Assembly: GCA_036490795.1 (NCBI GenBank) | Contig: DASXDG010000165.1 | Coordinates: forward strand, 1-64,000 | Direction: 5' to 3' | Length of the DNA stretch: 64,000 bases | From: JAFARZ01 sp036490795 | GTDB taxonomy: Bacteria > Actinomycetota > Actinomycetes > Streptosporangiales > Streptosporangiaceae | In this document: positions 51,748-59,723 of the stretch, one piece after another | How positions within the stretch are numbered: the stretch's first letter is position 1 | Layout: each line of letters starts with the position of its first letter | Program-made: the position numbers and the translations under genes | Notes under the pieces: generated by a model | Seen by the model: the letters and a program-made list of their open reading frames with translations, nothing else | What the model was told of the DNA's origin: nothing | Databases searched by the model: none

Positions 51748-52473
51748 TCAGCGCTTCTGGCCGGTTGCCTCGATGGCCGCGGTGGATCGGTACAGATCCT
51801 TAGCTCCGGTCTTGAGGTCCGCGGTCGCGGCAGCCATTTTGGCCTTGCTGACCGAGGTCTGGATGTACTCGTCCCCCTGGTCCTTCTGGCTGATCGCTGC
51901 CTGACAGTCCGCGGCGCCGGCGGCGAGATCGGAAAGTGCCACCTTGTACAGCTTCTGCATGGCCTGATAAGGGATGGGCGGCCCTGCCTGAGCAGTCCGC
52001 ACCTCCCCCGCCAGGACCTTGCACGACGCCTTCGCCGCGACGTACTGCCGCAGCCCGATGGCCTGGGTAACGGCACCGATCTGCCCTGATATGGCGGACA
52101 GGTTGGTCCCGCCGTGGCCCTTGTTCCACGACTCGACCGTGGTTTTGGCGCTTCCCGGCGGGATGATGGCGCTGCTGCCGAGCGCGGCCAGGGCTGTGGT
52201 CCCGCTCTGGCCACCGGGCGGAATGACCGTGGTTGACCTGGAGGAGGGGGCGGCGCTGGCGGATCCTGTGGCCGCGGCGTGCTGGGCACCGGACGCGGAC
52301 ACGCCCGGGCCGCCGCCTAGTGTCAGGTATGCCGCGACGCCGCCCAGGACCAGCACGGCCAATGCCGATGGCGCGACGATGTAGGTCAGACGGCTACGGC
52401 CGCGCAGTCCCCGCCGGGCGGCCATGTGCTGGTTGTGGCGCGTCGATCTCGGAACCTTATCCGTACTCATCAT
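51748..52473 (-). CDS. Membrane-anchored Ala-rich protein, paralogue of the downstream gene
   Basis: The product has 241 residues. A basic head (RRGLRGRSRLT) leads to a transmembrane helix at about 31-53, then an Ala/Ser linker. The C-terminal helical domain is homologous to the neighbour (GQIGAVTQAIGLRQYVAAKASCKVLAGEV, PIPYQAMQKLYKVALSDLAAGAADCQAAI, GAKDLYRSTAAIEA). Two ATG codons are adjacent; GGGAAG precedes them. The gene lies only about 18 bp downstream of the predicted start point of a shared-motif promoter (52499-52530), so it is a likely direct target of that regulator. Confidence 0.75.
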   Translation of the reverse strand: MMSTDKVPRSTRHNQHMAARRGLRGRSRLTYIVAPSALAVLVLGGVAAYLTLGGGPGVSASGAQHAAATGSASAAPSSRSTTVIPPGGQSGTTALAALGSSAIIPPGSAKTTVESWNKGHGGTNLSAISGQIGAVTQAIGLRQYVAAKASCKVLAGEVRTAQAGPPIPYQAMQKLYKVALSDLAAGAADCQAAISQKDQGDEYIQTSVSKAKMAAATADLKTGAKDLYRSTAAIEATGQKR

Positions 52474-52498
52474 TACTTCCCTACACGAGCGTATGAAC

Positions 52499-52530
52499 TA
52501 GACGTCTGGCGCCGCGATCCGGTGTACATG
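52499..52530 (-). promoter_or_regulatory. Shared-motif promoter of the paralogous lipoprotein pair
   Basis: CATGTACACC (minus strand, 52530-52521), 16 bp, CGTCTA (52504-52499), followed by GTT. It fills the 68-bp gap between rfbC and the paralogue gene. Confidence 0.75.
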
Positions 52531-52541
52531 CCGCGCCGCCG

Positions 52542-53156
52542 TCAGGTGACCGGCTGGCTGGCATCGTCCCGCAACCGGGTGGTGTACGCGGCACAATCCG
52601 CGTAGCTGGGTAGTAGTCCATCGGACAGTGCTTGCGCCAGCGTGGGCGCGGTGGCGTCCTTTGCCGACAGAACGGGTTCTATGTCATCTGGCCAGCGGAT
52701 CCCCAATGCGGGATCCAGCGGATGCAAGCCATGCTCCCGGTCGGGCGCGTATGGCGTTGAACACATATACATAACGGTGCAGTCGTCGGTCAGCGCCATG
52801 AACGCGTGACCGAGCCCTTCCGCGATGAAAAGCGATTTCCGGTCCTGATCGTCGAGCCGGATCGCTTCCCAGTCTCCGAATCCCGCCGACCCCACCCGAA
52901 GGTCGACCACCACATCGATGATCGCGCCGCGCACGCAGCTCACGTACTTCGCTTGCCCCGGCGGCACATCCGCGAAATGAACTCCCCGCACCACACCCCG
53001 TCGCGACACCGAGCAGTTGACCTGCGCGATGCCGAGCCGGTAACCGATACCCGCGGCTAGCTCGTCATCGCAGTAGTTCTCCAGGAAACTCCCGCGGTCA
53101 TCGTGGTGAACGCGAGGTGTCGACACCCACGCACCTTCGATGCCGAGCGAGTCCAT
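52542..53156 (-). CDS. rfbC: dTDP-4-dehydrorhamnose 3,5-epimerase
   Basis: The product has 204 residues. The cupin-fold enzyme shows the entry motif HHDDRGSFLENY (17-28), the catalytic His H60 in VVRGVHFADVPPGQAKYV and GLGHAFMAL. It epimerises C3 and C5 between rfbB and rfbD reactions. It is separated by about 29 kb from rfbABD and lies in one run with the initiating sugar transferase. A C-terminal tail beyond DPALGIRWP is somewhat longer than usual. Confidence 0.93.
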   Translation of the reverse strand: MDSLGIEGAWVSTPRVHHDDRGSFLENYCDDELAAGIGYRLGIAQVNCSVSRRGVVRGVHFADVPPGQAKYVSCVRGAIIDVVVDLRVGSAGFGDWEAIRLDDQDRKSLFIAEGLGHAFMALTDDCTVMYMCSTPYAPDREHGLHPLDPALGIRWPDDIEPVLSAKDATAPTLAQALSDGLLPSYADCAAYTTRLRDDASQPVT

Positions 53157-53212
53157 TCCGAACCCCTTCTAGTAACAACGACGAACTAATGCTGACCAGG
53201 CGGAGACTTTTC

Positions 53213-54676
53213 TCAGTACGCGCCAGCCCCCCGCAGGAGAACCGAGATCGTCTTCCAGAGAATCTGCAGATCGAGCGCAAACGACCAGTTCTCCACGTAA
53301 CGCAAGTCCAGCCGTACCGACTCTTCCCAGGACAGGTCCGATCGCCCGTTCACCTGCCAGAGACCGGTCAGGCCCGGCTTTACGACAAGCCTGCGCCGGA
53401 CGTGCTCGGCGTATTCCGCGGCTTCGTCCGGAAGAGCGGGGCGCGGCCCGACCAGAGACATGTCACCCAGCAGGACGTTGAACAGCTGCGGCAACTCGTC
53501 GATGGACCAGCGCCGCAGGTGCGCGCCCACCCCCGTCACGCGCGGATCCTTGCGCAGCTTGAACAGCACGCCGTCGAGATCGTTGTTCGCGAGCAGCTGC
53601 GCCCGCCGCTGCTCGGCGTCTACGACCATGGTGCGGAACTTATAGATACGGAAAACCCGGCCGTCCCTGCCGATCCGCACCTGCTTGAAAAGCGCGGGGC
53701 CACCATCGGATAGCCAGATCGTCAGCGCGAGTGCCGCCATTAGCGGAGAGAGCAGAACGAGCGCTATCGCGGCCGCACAGCGGTCGAACACGTCCTTGAC
53801 CACCTCGCGGATGCCCCCGAGTTGCGGGTGATCCACGTGCAATAGCGTGAGTCCTGCCGTCGGTCGCACTTTGGTTCGCGGGCCGGCCACATCCAGCAGG
53901 GCCGGGGAGAGGCACAGGTCCGTGCCGGTCTTCTCCAGCTCCCAGGCGAGGCGGCGCAGCTTTACCCCATCCATCTCCGGGCAAGCCAGCACGGCAACGG
54001 TGCTCGCCGAATACTGGTGCACAGTCCTTGTGACGTCGTCGAGGCCGCCGTGTATCGGGACTCCTGCTATGTCGGCTATATCCATGGCCTGCTCCGGCAG
54101 CCCTGCCACACATGCGGCCACCACGGAGAGGCCATGATATTTCTCGCGGCGGAGCTCGGTAATCAGGTTGGTGACCGCGTCCGGGTGACCCACGGCCACC
54201 ACGCTGAGCATGCAGTCGCCCGCCGCGCGGCGGCGGTGCAGGCGTTTGCGCATCAGGAACCTGGTCATCATGTCGAACAACGTGACGCTGGGGACCGCGA
54301 TAACCAGATAACCGCGCGATAGTTCGATATTAGTCGCGTACGAACAAATCGCGGTGGTCGCGGTGAGGCCTACCCCGGCATTTAGCACACGCCGGAATTC
54401 ATCCGAGCCCGTGCCGACAAATCGAACGTCGTAGCCGCCGGCGAGGGAGAGCGCGATCATCCAGCAGACAGGAAGGGCCAGGCTCAGCGTCGCATAGCCG
54501 GCGGTTACGTCCTTGCCGAATCGAAGTTCGAGAGCCAGAAAAGCGCCAGCAATCGAACAGCCGAAGTCGGCTATTGCCGTCCAGCGCAAGTAGTCCCTGG
54601 TCCAGGCAGTTTGACGTACTGCCGAGAGACGTCGGAATCGACTCCGATATGTGCGCGCGATTGAATAATAAGACAT
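53213..54676 (-). CDS. Polyprenyl-phosphate sugar-1-phosphate transferase (WbaP/CpsE type)
   Basis: The product has 487 residues, with ATG after GAGGGGGCAGGG. The N-terminal part has four to five transmembrane helices and a CoA-binding-like Rossmann segment (SVVAVGHPDAVTNLI). The C-terminal catalytic domain (from about 285) shows the KQVRIGRDGRVFRIYKFRTM loop, the SIDELPQLFNVLLGDMSLVGPRP motif and KPGLTGLWQVNGRSDLSWEE. It starts repeat-unit assembly by moving a sugar-1-phosphate to undecaprenyl phosphate. It has a long leader carrying the shared promoter at 54801-54832. Confidence 0.95.
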   Translation of the reverse strand: MSYYSIARTYRSRFRRLSAVRQTAWTRDYLRWTAIADFGCSIAGAFLALELRFGKDVTAGYATLSLALPVCWMIALSLAGGYDVRFVGTGSDEFRRVLNAGVGLTATTAICSYATNIELSRGYLVIAVPSVTLFDMMTRFLMRKRLHRRRAAGDCMLSVVAVGHPDAVTNLITELRREKYHGLSVVAACVAGLPEQAMDIADIAGVPIHGGLDDVTRTVHQYSASTVAVLACPEMDGVKLRRLAWELEKTGTDLCLSPALLDVAGPRTKVRPTAGLTLLHVDHPQLGGIREVVKDVFDRCAAAIALVLLSPLMAALALTIWLSDGGPALFKQVRIGRDGRVFRIYKFRTMVVDAEQRRAQLLANNDLDGVLFKLRKDPRVTGVGAHLRRWSIDELPQLFNVLLGDMSLVGPRPALPDEAAEYAEHVRRRLVVKPGLTGLWQVNGRSDLSWEESVRLDLRYVENWSFALDLQILWKTISVLLRGAGAY

Positions 54677-54724
54677 GCCCTGCCCCCTCGTGACATACCT
54701 TTAATACGGCACACCACGACCCAT

Positions 54725-54746
54725 AAATCCCGCTCAAATCCCGCTC
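54725..54746. repeat. Tandem 11-bp repeat AAATCCCGCTC
   Basis: Two identical, directly adjacent copies at 54725-54735 and 54736-54746 lie in the 5' leader of the sugar transferase gene. Confidence 0.8.
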
Positions 54747-54800
54747 ATTTGGAACCGGCTAACCCAGGAAACCTCCCACAGGCGGTAACTCTCCTACAAC

Positions 54801-54832
54801 TAGACGTCTCCGCCCATCCCATGGTTTACATG
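54801..54832 (-). promoter_or_regulatory. Shared-motif promoter of the initiating sugar transferase
   Basis: CATGTAAACC (minus strand, 54832-54823), 16 bp, CGTCTA (54806-54801), followed by GTT as at 52.5 kb. Confidence 0.75.
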
Positions 54833-55054
54833 TCTACGACGCGCCCTATCGTTACATACAGCGGCGAGTCCCGCTACACACAGAAGTAACAAAAACGCAA
54901 ACTATCCGCGGCTTTTTGCCAAGTGAGTAACATCAGAAACAACAGTCACACGGGTCACCGATTTTCAAACAGTTTGCGACGAAACCAACACCGGCAGAAA
55001 CCAGGCTCTTCGCTCTAGGTGACAGTGACCACAGAGCTAACAGGACCTGTAGCC

Positions 55055-55073
55055 ACCGATCGTTCTGATCGGT
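55055..55073 (-). terminator. Hairpin ACCGATC-5 nt-GATCGGT after the flippase gene
   Basis: A 7-bp perfect stem begins 7 bp beyond the flippase stop. No T run follows, so it may instead be an operator. Confidence 0.45.
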
Positions 55074-55079
55074 AATCGT

Positions 55080-56462
55080 TTATCTCTCGCCGCCGCGACC
55101 CGGGAAACTGGCGCGGACTTTGCTGACCGAGCCCGGTTGCGCGGTCCCGGACGACGAACAGCGAAGCAGCACCAGCAACCCCGGCGCCACCAGCGCGGCC
55201 ACGATCAGCTGACTAACCAGGACCGCCACACCCGCGCCCACGATGCCGATCGCATTCGTCAGCACCAGAGCCAGCCCAAGAATGAGCACGGCGCGCACGG
55301 CCTGGATGAACGCGATCATCTTGGTCCGGCTCAGTGCGCGCAGCGCGCCGAGATACATCTCGGTCAGCGCCTTAGGCAGCGTCGCCACGGCGAGCAACTG
55401 GAGAATGCGGGCGCCGTGTGCCGCGTACTGCGGCCCGAACAGCCGCAGGCCCGCCGGAGCGCCAACCGCCACCACCACCGCCACCGGAACCAGGATGAAC
55501 AGCGTCTTCCGCAACGCCGCCCGGCAGTTGGCTACGATCGTCGCCTCGTCGAACGCACCCTCGACGGTGAGCGACGTCGCCATGTTGACCGCGAACAGGT
55601 CCAGCGTCCCGCCCACCATCCAGGCCACATAGAAATAGGCATTGACGCTCGGCCCGATGCTCGCCGCCACCGCGACCGGAACTAGGTTGGATACGGCCAG
55701 GACGCACAGCGCTCCGGTGTAGTCGCCAGCCAGGAACCGGCCGACCTGCCTGGGCGATGGCGGAATCCGGGCACCGGTGGCGTGCGCGTGCCGCGGCGCG
55801 AGCCTGGCGAAGATGAGCCCGTTCACCAGCGGCAGCGAGATAGCGACGGGAAGCATCCAGGACAGCGGGATGCCGAAATGCGGTGCGCTCGCGGCGAGCG
55901 AGAGCAGCAGCACGATTTTCACGATGCCGAACGTGCCATTCTCGACCGGGACCCAGACGGCGCTGCGCAGCCCGACCAGGACGCCGTCCTGCAGGGTGAA
56001 GATTCCCCAGCAGAGGATGGACGCGGTGAAGAACGCCCCGGCGGTGATGCCGCCGAGCTCGGCAAAGGAGGCACCGAAGTGACCGACGCAGAGCAGGAAC
56101 GGCACCGCCACCAGCACCGAAGCTAGCGAGCTGAATAGGTAAGCGCGCAGGATCAGCCCCGAGGTGCGCCCGCCCGACTGAGGAATGAACCGAGTGAGCG
56201 CGCCCACCAGGTTGAACGCGGTGAATCCGGACAGCAGGTTCATCGCCGAGTAGGCAGCCGATGCCCGGCCGACATCCGCCGCCGGATAATGCCTGGCGGC
56301 CAGTAGCCAGTAGACGACGCCGAGCAGCCCGGTGGCGCCGGTGTTGACCATCAGGGCGTAGCCGTTACGGAACAGCGGATCGGCGACCTGCCTGCGCGCG
56401 GTCTTGCACGCCCGGTGAAACAGGCTCGGACTCGGCCGGATCCCGGCTGTGGTTTCACCCAT
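55080..56462 (-). CDS. Polysaccharide flippase (Wzx/MOP type)
   Basis: The product has 460 residues from the ATG at 56462, which lies just inside the 3' end of the deacetylase gene (8-bp overlap); the frame is open 16 codons further. About 12-14 hydrophobic segments with few charged loops (YALMVNTGATGLLGVVYWLLAARHYPAADVGRASAAYSAMNLLSG, LFGPQYAAHGARILQLLAVATLPKALTEM) match the polysaccharide transport flippases. It is the second such gene in the locus and is of normal single length. Confidence 0.87.
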   Translation of the reverse strand: MGETTAGIRPSPSLFHRACKTARRQVADPLFRNGYALMVNTGATGLLGVVYWLLAARHYPAADVGRASAAYSAMNLLSGFTAFNLVGALTRFIPQSGGRTSGLILRAYLFSSLASVLVAVPFLLCVGHFGASFAELGGITAGAFFTASILCWGIFTLQDGVLVGLRSAVWVPVENGTFGIVKIVLLLSLAASAPHFGIPLSWMLPVAISLPLVNGLIFARLAPRHAHATGARIPPSPRQVGRFLAGDYTGALCVLAVSNLVPVAVAASIGPSVNAYFYVAWMVGGTLDLFAVNMATSLTVEGAFDEATIVANCRAALRKTLFILVPVAVVVAVGAPAGLRLFGPQYAAHGARILQLLAVATLPKALTEMYLGALRALSRTKMIAFIQAVRAVLILGLALVLTNAIGIVGAGVAVLVSQLIVAALVAPGLLVLLRCSSSGTAQPGSVSKVRASFPGRGGER

Positions 56463-57243
56463 TGAGGGACATACCAGCGACGATCGTCCTGCTCCGCCGT
56501 ACCAGCGCATAGCCCTTTGTCAGCAGGTGGTCGGCGCGATACATCCGGTGAATGTCGTGCCCCCGCACGGCACGACTGAAGGCGTCAAGCCCGGTCGAGT
56601 CCTTGACCGTCAGCCTGGGCAGCGCGAACCGGTCCTGCCCGGATTCCGCGATCAGGTTGGCGACCGCGAACGCGTAGCCATAGCCCGCTCGCGTCACTGC
56701 CTGACGGACCGCGGAGCTCGAATAGCCGAACGGGTAAGCCAGGCCGGGGACCTCCATTGCCAGCCCGTCCTCAAGCAATGACTTGCTGACGGTGAGCTCG
56801 GTTCGCAAGCGATCCTTGCCCAGCTGATCGAGCTGAGGATGCTGGTGGCTGTGCGCGCCTATCTCTATCCCGGCGCTCGCTGCCTCCCTGAGCTGGCTCC
56901 AGCTCAGCATCGGCCCTGGCCCGCGCCCGGCACTATGCTTGCCCGCGTCGGCCATCCATCCTGTGGTCACGAACACCGTGGCGGTGAAACAGTACCGGCT
57001 CAGCAGCGGCAGTGCCCGGTGATGGAAGTCGGCGAAGCCGTCATCGAAGGTGAGCACCACGGTGCGTTCAGGCAGCGCAGCACCGCTGGACAGGGCCGCC
57101 GCAATCCCGGACGCCGTCATCGTGGTGAAGTCGTGCGTGGCCAGAAGGTCGAGTTGCGCCTCGAAGGCCTCCGGCGGCACCGCGAGACTGCTCGCGGTCG
57201 CCGGCCTGGCCGCGATCTCGTGGTACATCAGGACGGGGGGCAT
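56455..57243 (-). CDS. Polysaccharide deacetylase (NodB domain)
   Basis: The product has 262 residues. Metal and catalytic Asp D67/D68 lie in LTFDDGFADFH; H131/H135 form the HxxxH motif in GAHSHQHPQL; AYPFGYSSSAVRQ is the arginine/proline motif. There is no signal peptide. It sits between a GT2 and the flippase, suggesting action on a lipid-linked intermediate or on a nascent sugar. Confidence 0.9.
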   Translation of the reverse strand: MPPVLMYHEIAARPATASSLAVPPEAFEAQLDLLATHDFTTMTASGIAAALSSGAALPERTVVLTFDDGFADFHHRALPLLSRYCFTATVFVTTGWMADAGKHSAGRGPGPMLSWSQLREAASAGIEIGAHSHQHPQLDQLGKDRLRTELTVSKSLLEDGLAMEVPGLAYPFGYSSSAVRQAVTRAGYGYAFAVANLIAESGQDRFALPRLTVKDSTGLDAFSRAVRGHDIHRMYRADHLLTKGYALVRRSRTIVAGMSLNG

Positions 57244-57245
57244 AG

Positions 57246-58229
57246 TCAGGCGCCAGCCCCGCGGATCGATCCCGCCCGGTAACCGGCCCAGTAGCCAGCA
57301 AAATAACCAGCGCAGTAGCCCGCCCCGGCCGCACCGAGCCCGACGACGATGGCGGCGGACCTGCCGAGGCCGCCTAGATCGCCGCGGACAGCGGCGGCTA
57401 TGCCGCGCCCCGCTCCAGCCGGCAACGTGCGCGAGGTGTAACTGCGCTCGGCGCAGAGCCCGTCTCGTACACCAACGCTACGGGTCACCATCGCCTTGGA
57501 CAGGCCCTCTGCGTAGCAGCGGGACAAGAAATACCTGAACCGCGCCCGCACCGCGGGTACCTTGTGCCATATCACCGCCCGGTTATCAAACATCAGCACG
57601 GTGTCCGGGCGACGTTGCCTGAGCCTGATGCAGAGCTCGGTCTCCTCGCAGCCAAGCGGCCGCTTGCTCGCCGATCTGCCGATGCCGGTACGGAACCCGC
57701 CTACCACGCCGAATACTTCACGGCGATAGGAGGCGTTGCCGCCAAGCACGTTCCTGACCGGAGCGGGCACGGTCGGCATGCCGACGTAGGTACAGCCAAC
57801 GACCCAGTCGAACTCCGCGGGGAACCACGACGGCCGCCGCGTGTCCCAGGACGGGAGGGTTAGCCCGCCGACCCCAGCCACGGCCGGATCGGCGTAGGCC
57901 TCCGCGAAGAACTTCAGCCAATCGGAGTCGGCCACCGCGTCGTCGTCGAGAAAGGCGACAATGTCAGCTTGTGCGGCCGCGATCCCGGTATTGCGCCCGC
58001 CGGAAAGCCCGCGTGCCTCCTGGTTCTCCAGGACAGTCACGCCGGGCAGTTCGGCCGTTAGCAGGCGACGCAACTCCGGATTGTGATCGACCACCACGAT
58101 GATTTCGGCGGGAGCCAGGCTCTGCCGCCGGACCGAACTGACCGCCGCGATCGTATCGGGCAAGCGCGCAACCAGATGCGCGCAGATCACCACCGATATG
58201 CCGGGCTCGCCTGGGCCGGCCTGAGTCAT
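57246..58229 (-). CDS. Glycosyltransferase family 2 with GYxA repeat tail
   Basis: The product has 327 residues from the ATG at 58229, which overlaps the upstream stop (ATGA). The GT-A domain starts ISVVICAHLVARLPDTIAAV; IVVVDHNPELRRLL, LSGGRNTGIAAAQADIVAFLDDDAV and CEETELCIRLRQRRP follow, placing it with rhamnosyl/mannosyl GT2s. The C terminus is a hydrophobic run ending in four 12-bp-encoded G-Y-x-A units (about 57274-57320). Confidence 0.88.
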   Translation of the reverse strand: MTQAGPGEPGISVVICAHLVARLPDTIAAVSSVRRQSLAPAEIIVVVDHNPELRRLLTAELPGVTVLENQEARGLSGGRNTGIAAAQADIVAFLDDDAVADSDWLKFFAEAYADPAVAGVGGLTLPSWDTRRPSWFPAEFDWVVGCTYVGMPTVPAPVRNVLGGNASYRREVFGVVGGFRTGIGRSASKRPLGCEETELCIRLRQRRPDTVLMFDNRAVIWHKVPAVRARFRYFLSRCYAEGLSKAMVTRSVGVRDGLCAERSYTSRTLPAGAGRGIAAAVRGDLGGLGRSAAIVVGLGAAGAGYCAGYFAGYWAGYRAGSIRGAGA

Positions 58230-59089
58230 AGCGACTCCAATTCGGCGTCCGTGCTCGCGGTCAGCTGGGCCGGACCGGGGTAGCCGGTACCGGTGGTCGT
58301 GACCGCCCCGCCGAACCTCTCGCGCAAGATCACCCGCAGGATGCGACAGCCATCCCGTATCGCCCGCAGGTTGCTTGTCCCGTGCAGCCGCCGGTACTCG
58401 TGGCTCGGTACTTCGTGGATCCGCAGCCCGGCCTTGACCGCGCGGATGTTCATCAGCGCCTCTACCTCGAACCCGTCGCAATCGACTGCCAGCGCGTCGA
58501 GATGCTTCGTCCAGAACGCGTTGTAGCCATAGCAAAGATCCGAGTACTGCGTACCGTACATCCGGTTGACCAGCCTGAGCAGCGCCCGGTTGCCGTACCG
58601 GCGGCTCAGCGTGAGATCGTCACTGCCGCCGCCACTGGCGAACCGCGAACCCTTGACGAAGTCGGCACCGACGGCGAGCGCGCTGACGAACTGGATGATC
58701 TCGTTGCCGTGAGTGGAACCATCGCCGTCCATCGCGACGATGATGTCGCCCTCGCACGCGGCGAACCCGGCCAGCAGCGCGTCGCCTTTCCCGCTGCCGG
58801 ACTGGTCAACCACCTTGATGTCCGGACGGAGCCGCCGCGCGACTTCGACAGTATTATCTGTCGACCGCCCGTCGACGAGGACGACCTCGCTTACCCAGTC
58901 CGGAATGGTGCCGAACACGTGCGGAAGGTTCGCCGCCTCGTTCTTGACCGGAATCACCACGCTCACGCTGAGCGCGAGCGCCACCTCAGCGGATACTGGC
59001 CGGTACCGCGGATCGCCCGGGCGGGTTACCGCCGCTACGACATCGGGTGCGAGATCGGTCCGATCGTCCGGCAATTCAAAGACTGCCAT
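58226..59089 (-). CDS. Glycosyltransferase family 2, dolichyl-phosphate mannosyltransferase-like
   Basis: The product has 287 residues from the ATG at 59089; the longer frame lacks similarity. The core VSVVIPVKNEAANLPHV, VVLVDGRSTDNTVEVARR, GKGDALLAGFAACEGDIIVAMDGDGST (DxD metal site) and SDLCYGYNAFW is typical of DPM1/GtrB-like enzymes that load a sugar onto polyprenyl phosphate. There are no C-terminal membrane helices. Such carriers feed GT-C enzymes, and a large GT-C-like membrane protein is encoded upstream at 60.8-63 kb. Confidence 0.9.
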   Translation of the reverse strand: MAVFELPDDRTDLAPDVVAAVTRPGDPRYRPVSAEVALALSVSVVIPVKNEAANLPHVFGTIPDWVSEVVLVDGRSTDNTVEVARRLRPDIKVVDQSGSGKGDALLAGFAACEGDIIVAMDGDGSTHGNEIIQFVSALAVGADFVKGSRFASGGGSDDLTLSRRYGNRALLRLVNRMYGTQYSDLCYGYNAFWTKHLDALAVDCDGFEVEALMNIRAVKAGLRIHEVPSHEYRRLHGTSNLRAIRDGCRILRVILRERFGGAVTTTGTGYPGPAQLTASTDAELESL

Positions 59090-59379
59090 CGCCCACCATG
59101 CCCATCCGGCCCCCCCGGGCTCCACTGGGGTGGCACTTGGCCACACTCGAGTGCCGACAAGCCGCGGGCGAGATCTGGACGGTCGCCACAATCAGCACCA
59201 TTTCTCCCCCTATCGGCGTTAAGTCAGTTTTTGTCGCAAAGAAGTATCCGAGCAACACACATAACATAACAGGACAGACACCCCAGAGAGAATAAGCAGC
59301 TCGAAATCGGCCAAACCGCTACCAGGCTGCTACCTGCGGCGTTGCGGCCAGCAGGCGCCAGGCGGGCCGAGGAGGCCAG

Positions 59380-59398
59380 CCCTGCGGGCAGCGCAGGG
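59380..59398. terminator. Hairpin CCCTGCG-GGCAG-CGCAGGG
   Basis: A perfect 7-bp stem with 5-nt loop, about 330 bp past the beta-helix stop. It may be a secondary terminator. Confidence 0.35.
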
Positions 59399-59526
59399 TC
59401 TCGCCCTACAGAGGTTGAACTGTGCGGGTCCGCGTCGCCCGCGGCGATCAGGGCCAACCTGGCCACGCCGCCGCACCCGCATCGTCGGAAACCGGACAAA
59501 CCGCCCGCACTCCGGCGGCATCGCGG

Positions 59527-59576
59527 TGATCGTGCGCGTGGCGTTCCGGTTTCCCGGAACGCCACGCGCACGATCA
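59527..59576. terminator. Perfect 23-bp inverted repeat with TTTC loop
   Basis: The left arm 59527-59549 and right arm 59554-59576 are exactly complementary, with only 4 nt between. This is by far the strongest hairpin in the window. It lies about 150 bp after the beta-helix lipoprotein stop and could end that operon, or be a small mobile or protein-binding element. Confidence 0.55.
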
Positions 59577-59723
59577 TGAAACCAGCCCACCAGCCGGGCT
59601 CCGTCCAGCCCGGACCCGGCAGCACCAACCCGATCGCGAGGCATACCACCCAGGGCCGGGCAGGCGGACTCCGCCATTTCAATCCCTGTAGCTCATGGGC
59701 GTGGGTGGCAACGCCTCCCGCGC

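Larger units (their letters stand above)
54677..55079. other. 0.4-kb intergenic region upstream of the initiating transferase
   Basis: The segment is markedly richer in A+T than its neighbours and has no gene. It carries a tandem 11-bp repeat (54725-54746), the shared promoter (54801-54832) with a predicted 117-nt leader, and a hairpin after the flippase stop (55055-55073). Confidence 0.6.
59090..59723. other. 0.63-kb intergenic region with two hairpins
   Basis: No gene is supported. From about 59215 to 59320 the sequence is richer in A+T and probably holds the promoter of the leftward GT2 operon; no clear boxes are seen. Two inverted repeats lie at 59380-59398 and 59527-59576. Confidence 0.5.

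Noticed and set aside
59224..59682. 152-codon minus-strand frame with two hydrophobic stretches
   Set aside because: It reads through both hairpins, lacks a ribosome binding site and has an Arg/Pro-rich middle; a decayed membrane gene cannot be excluded but is not supported.
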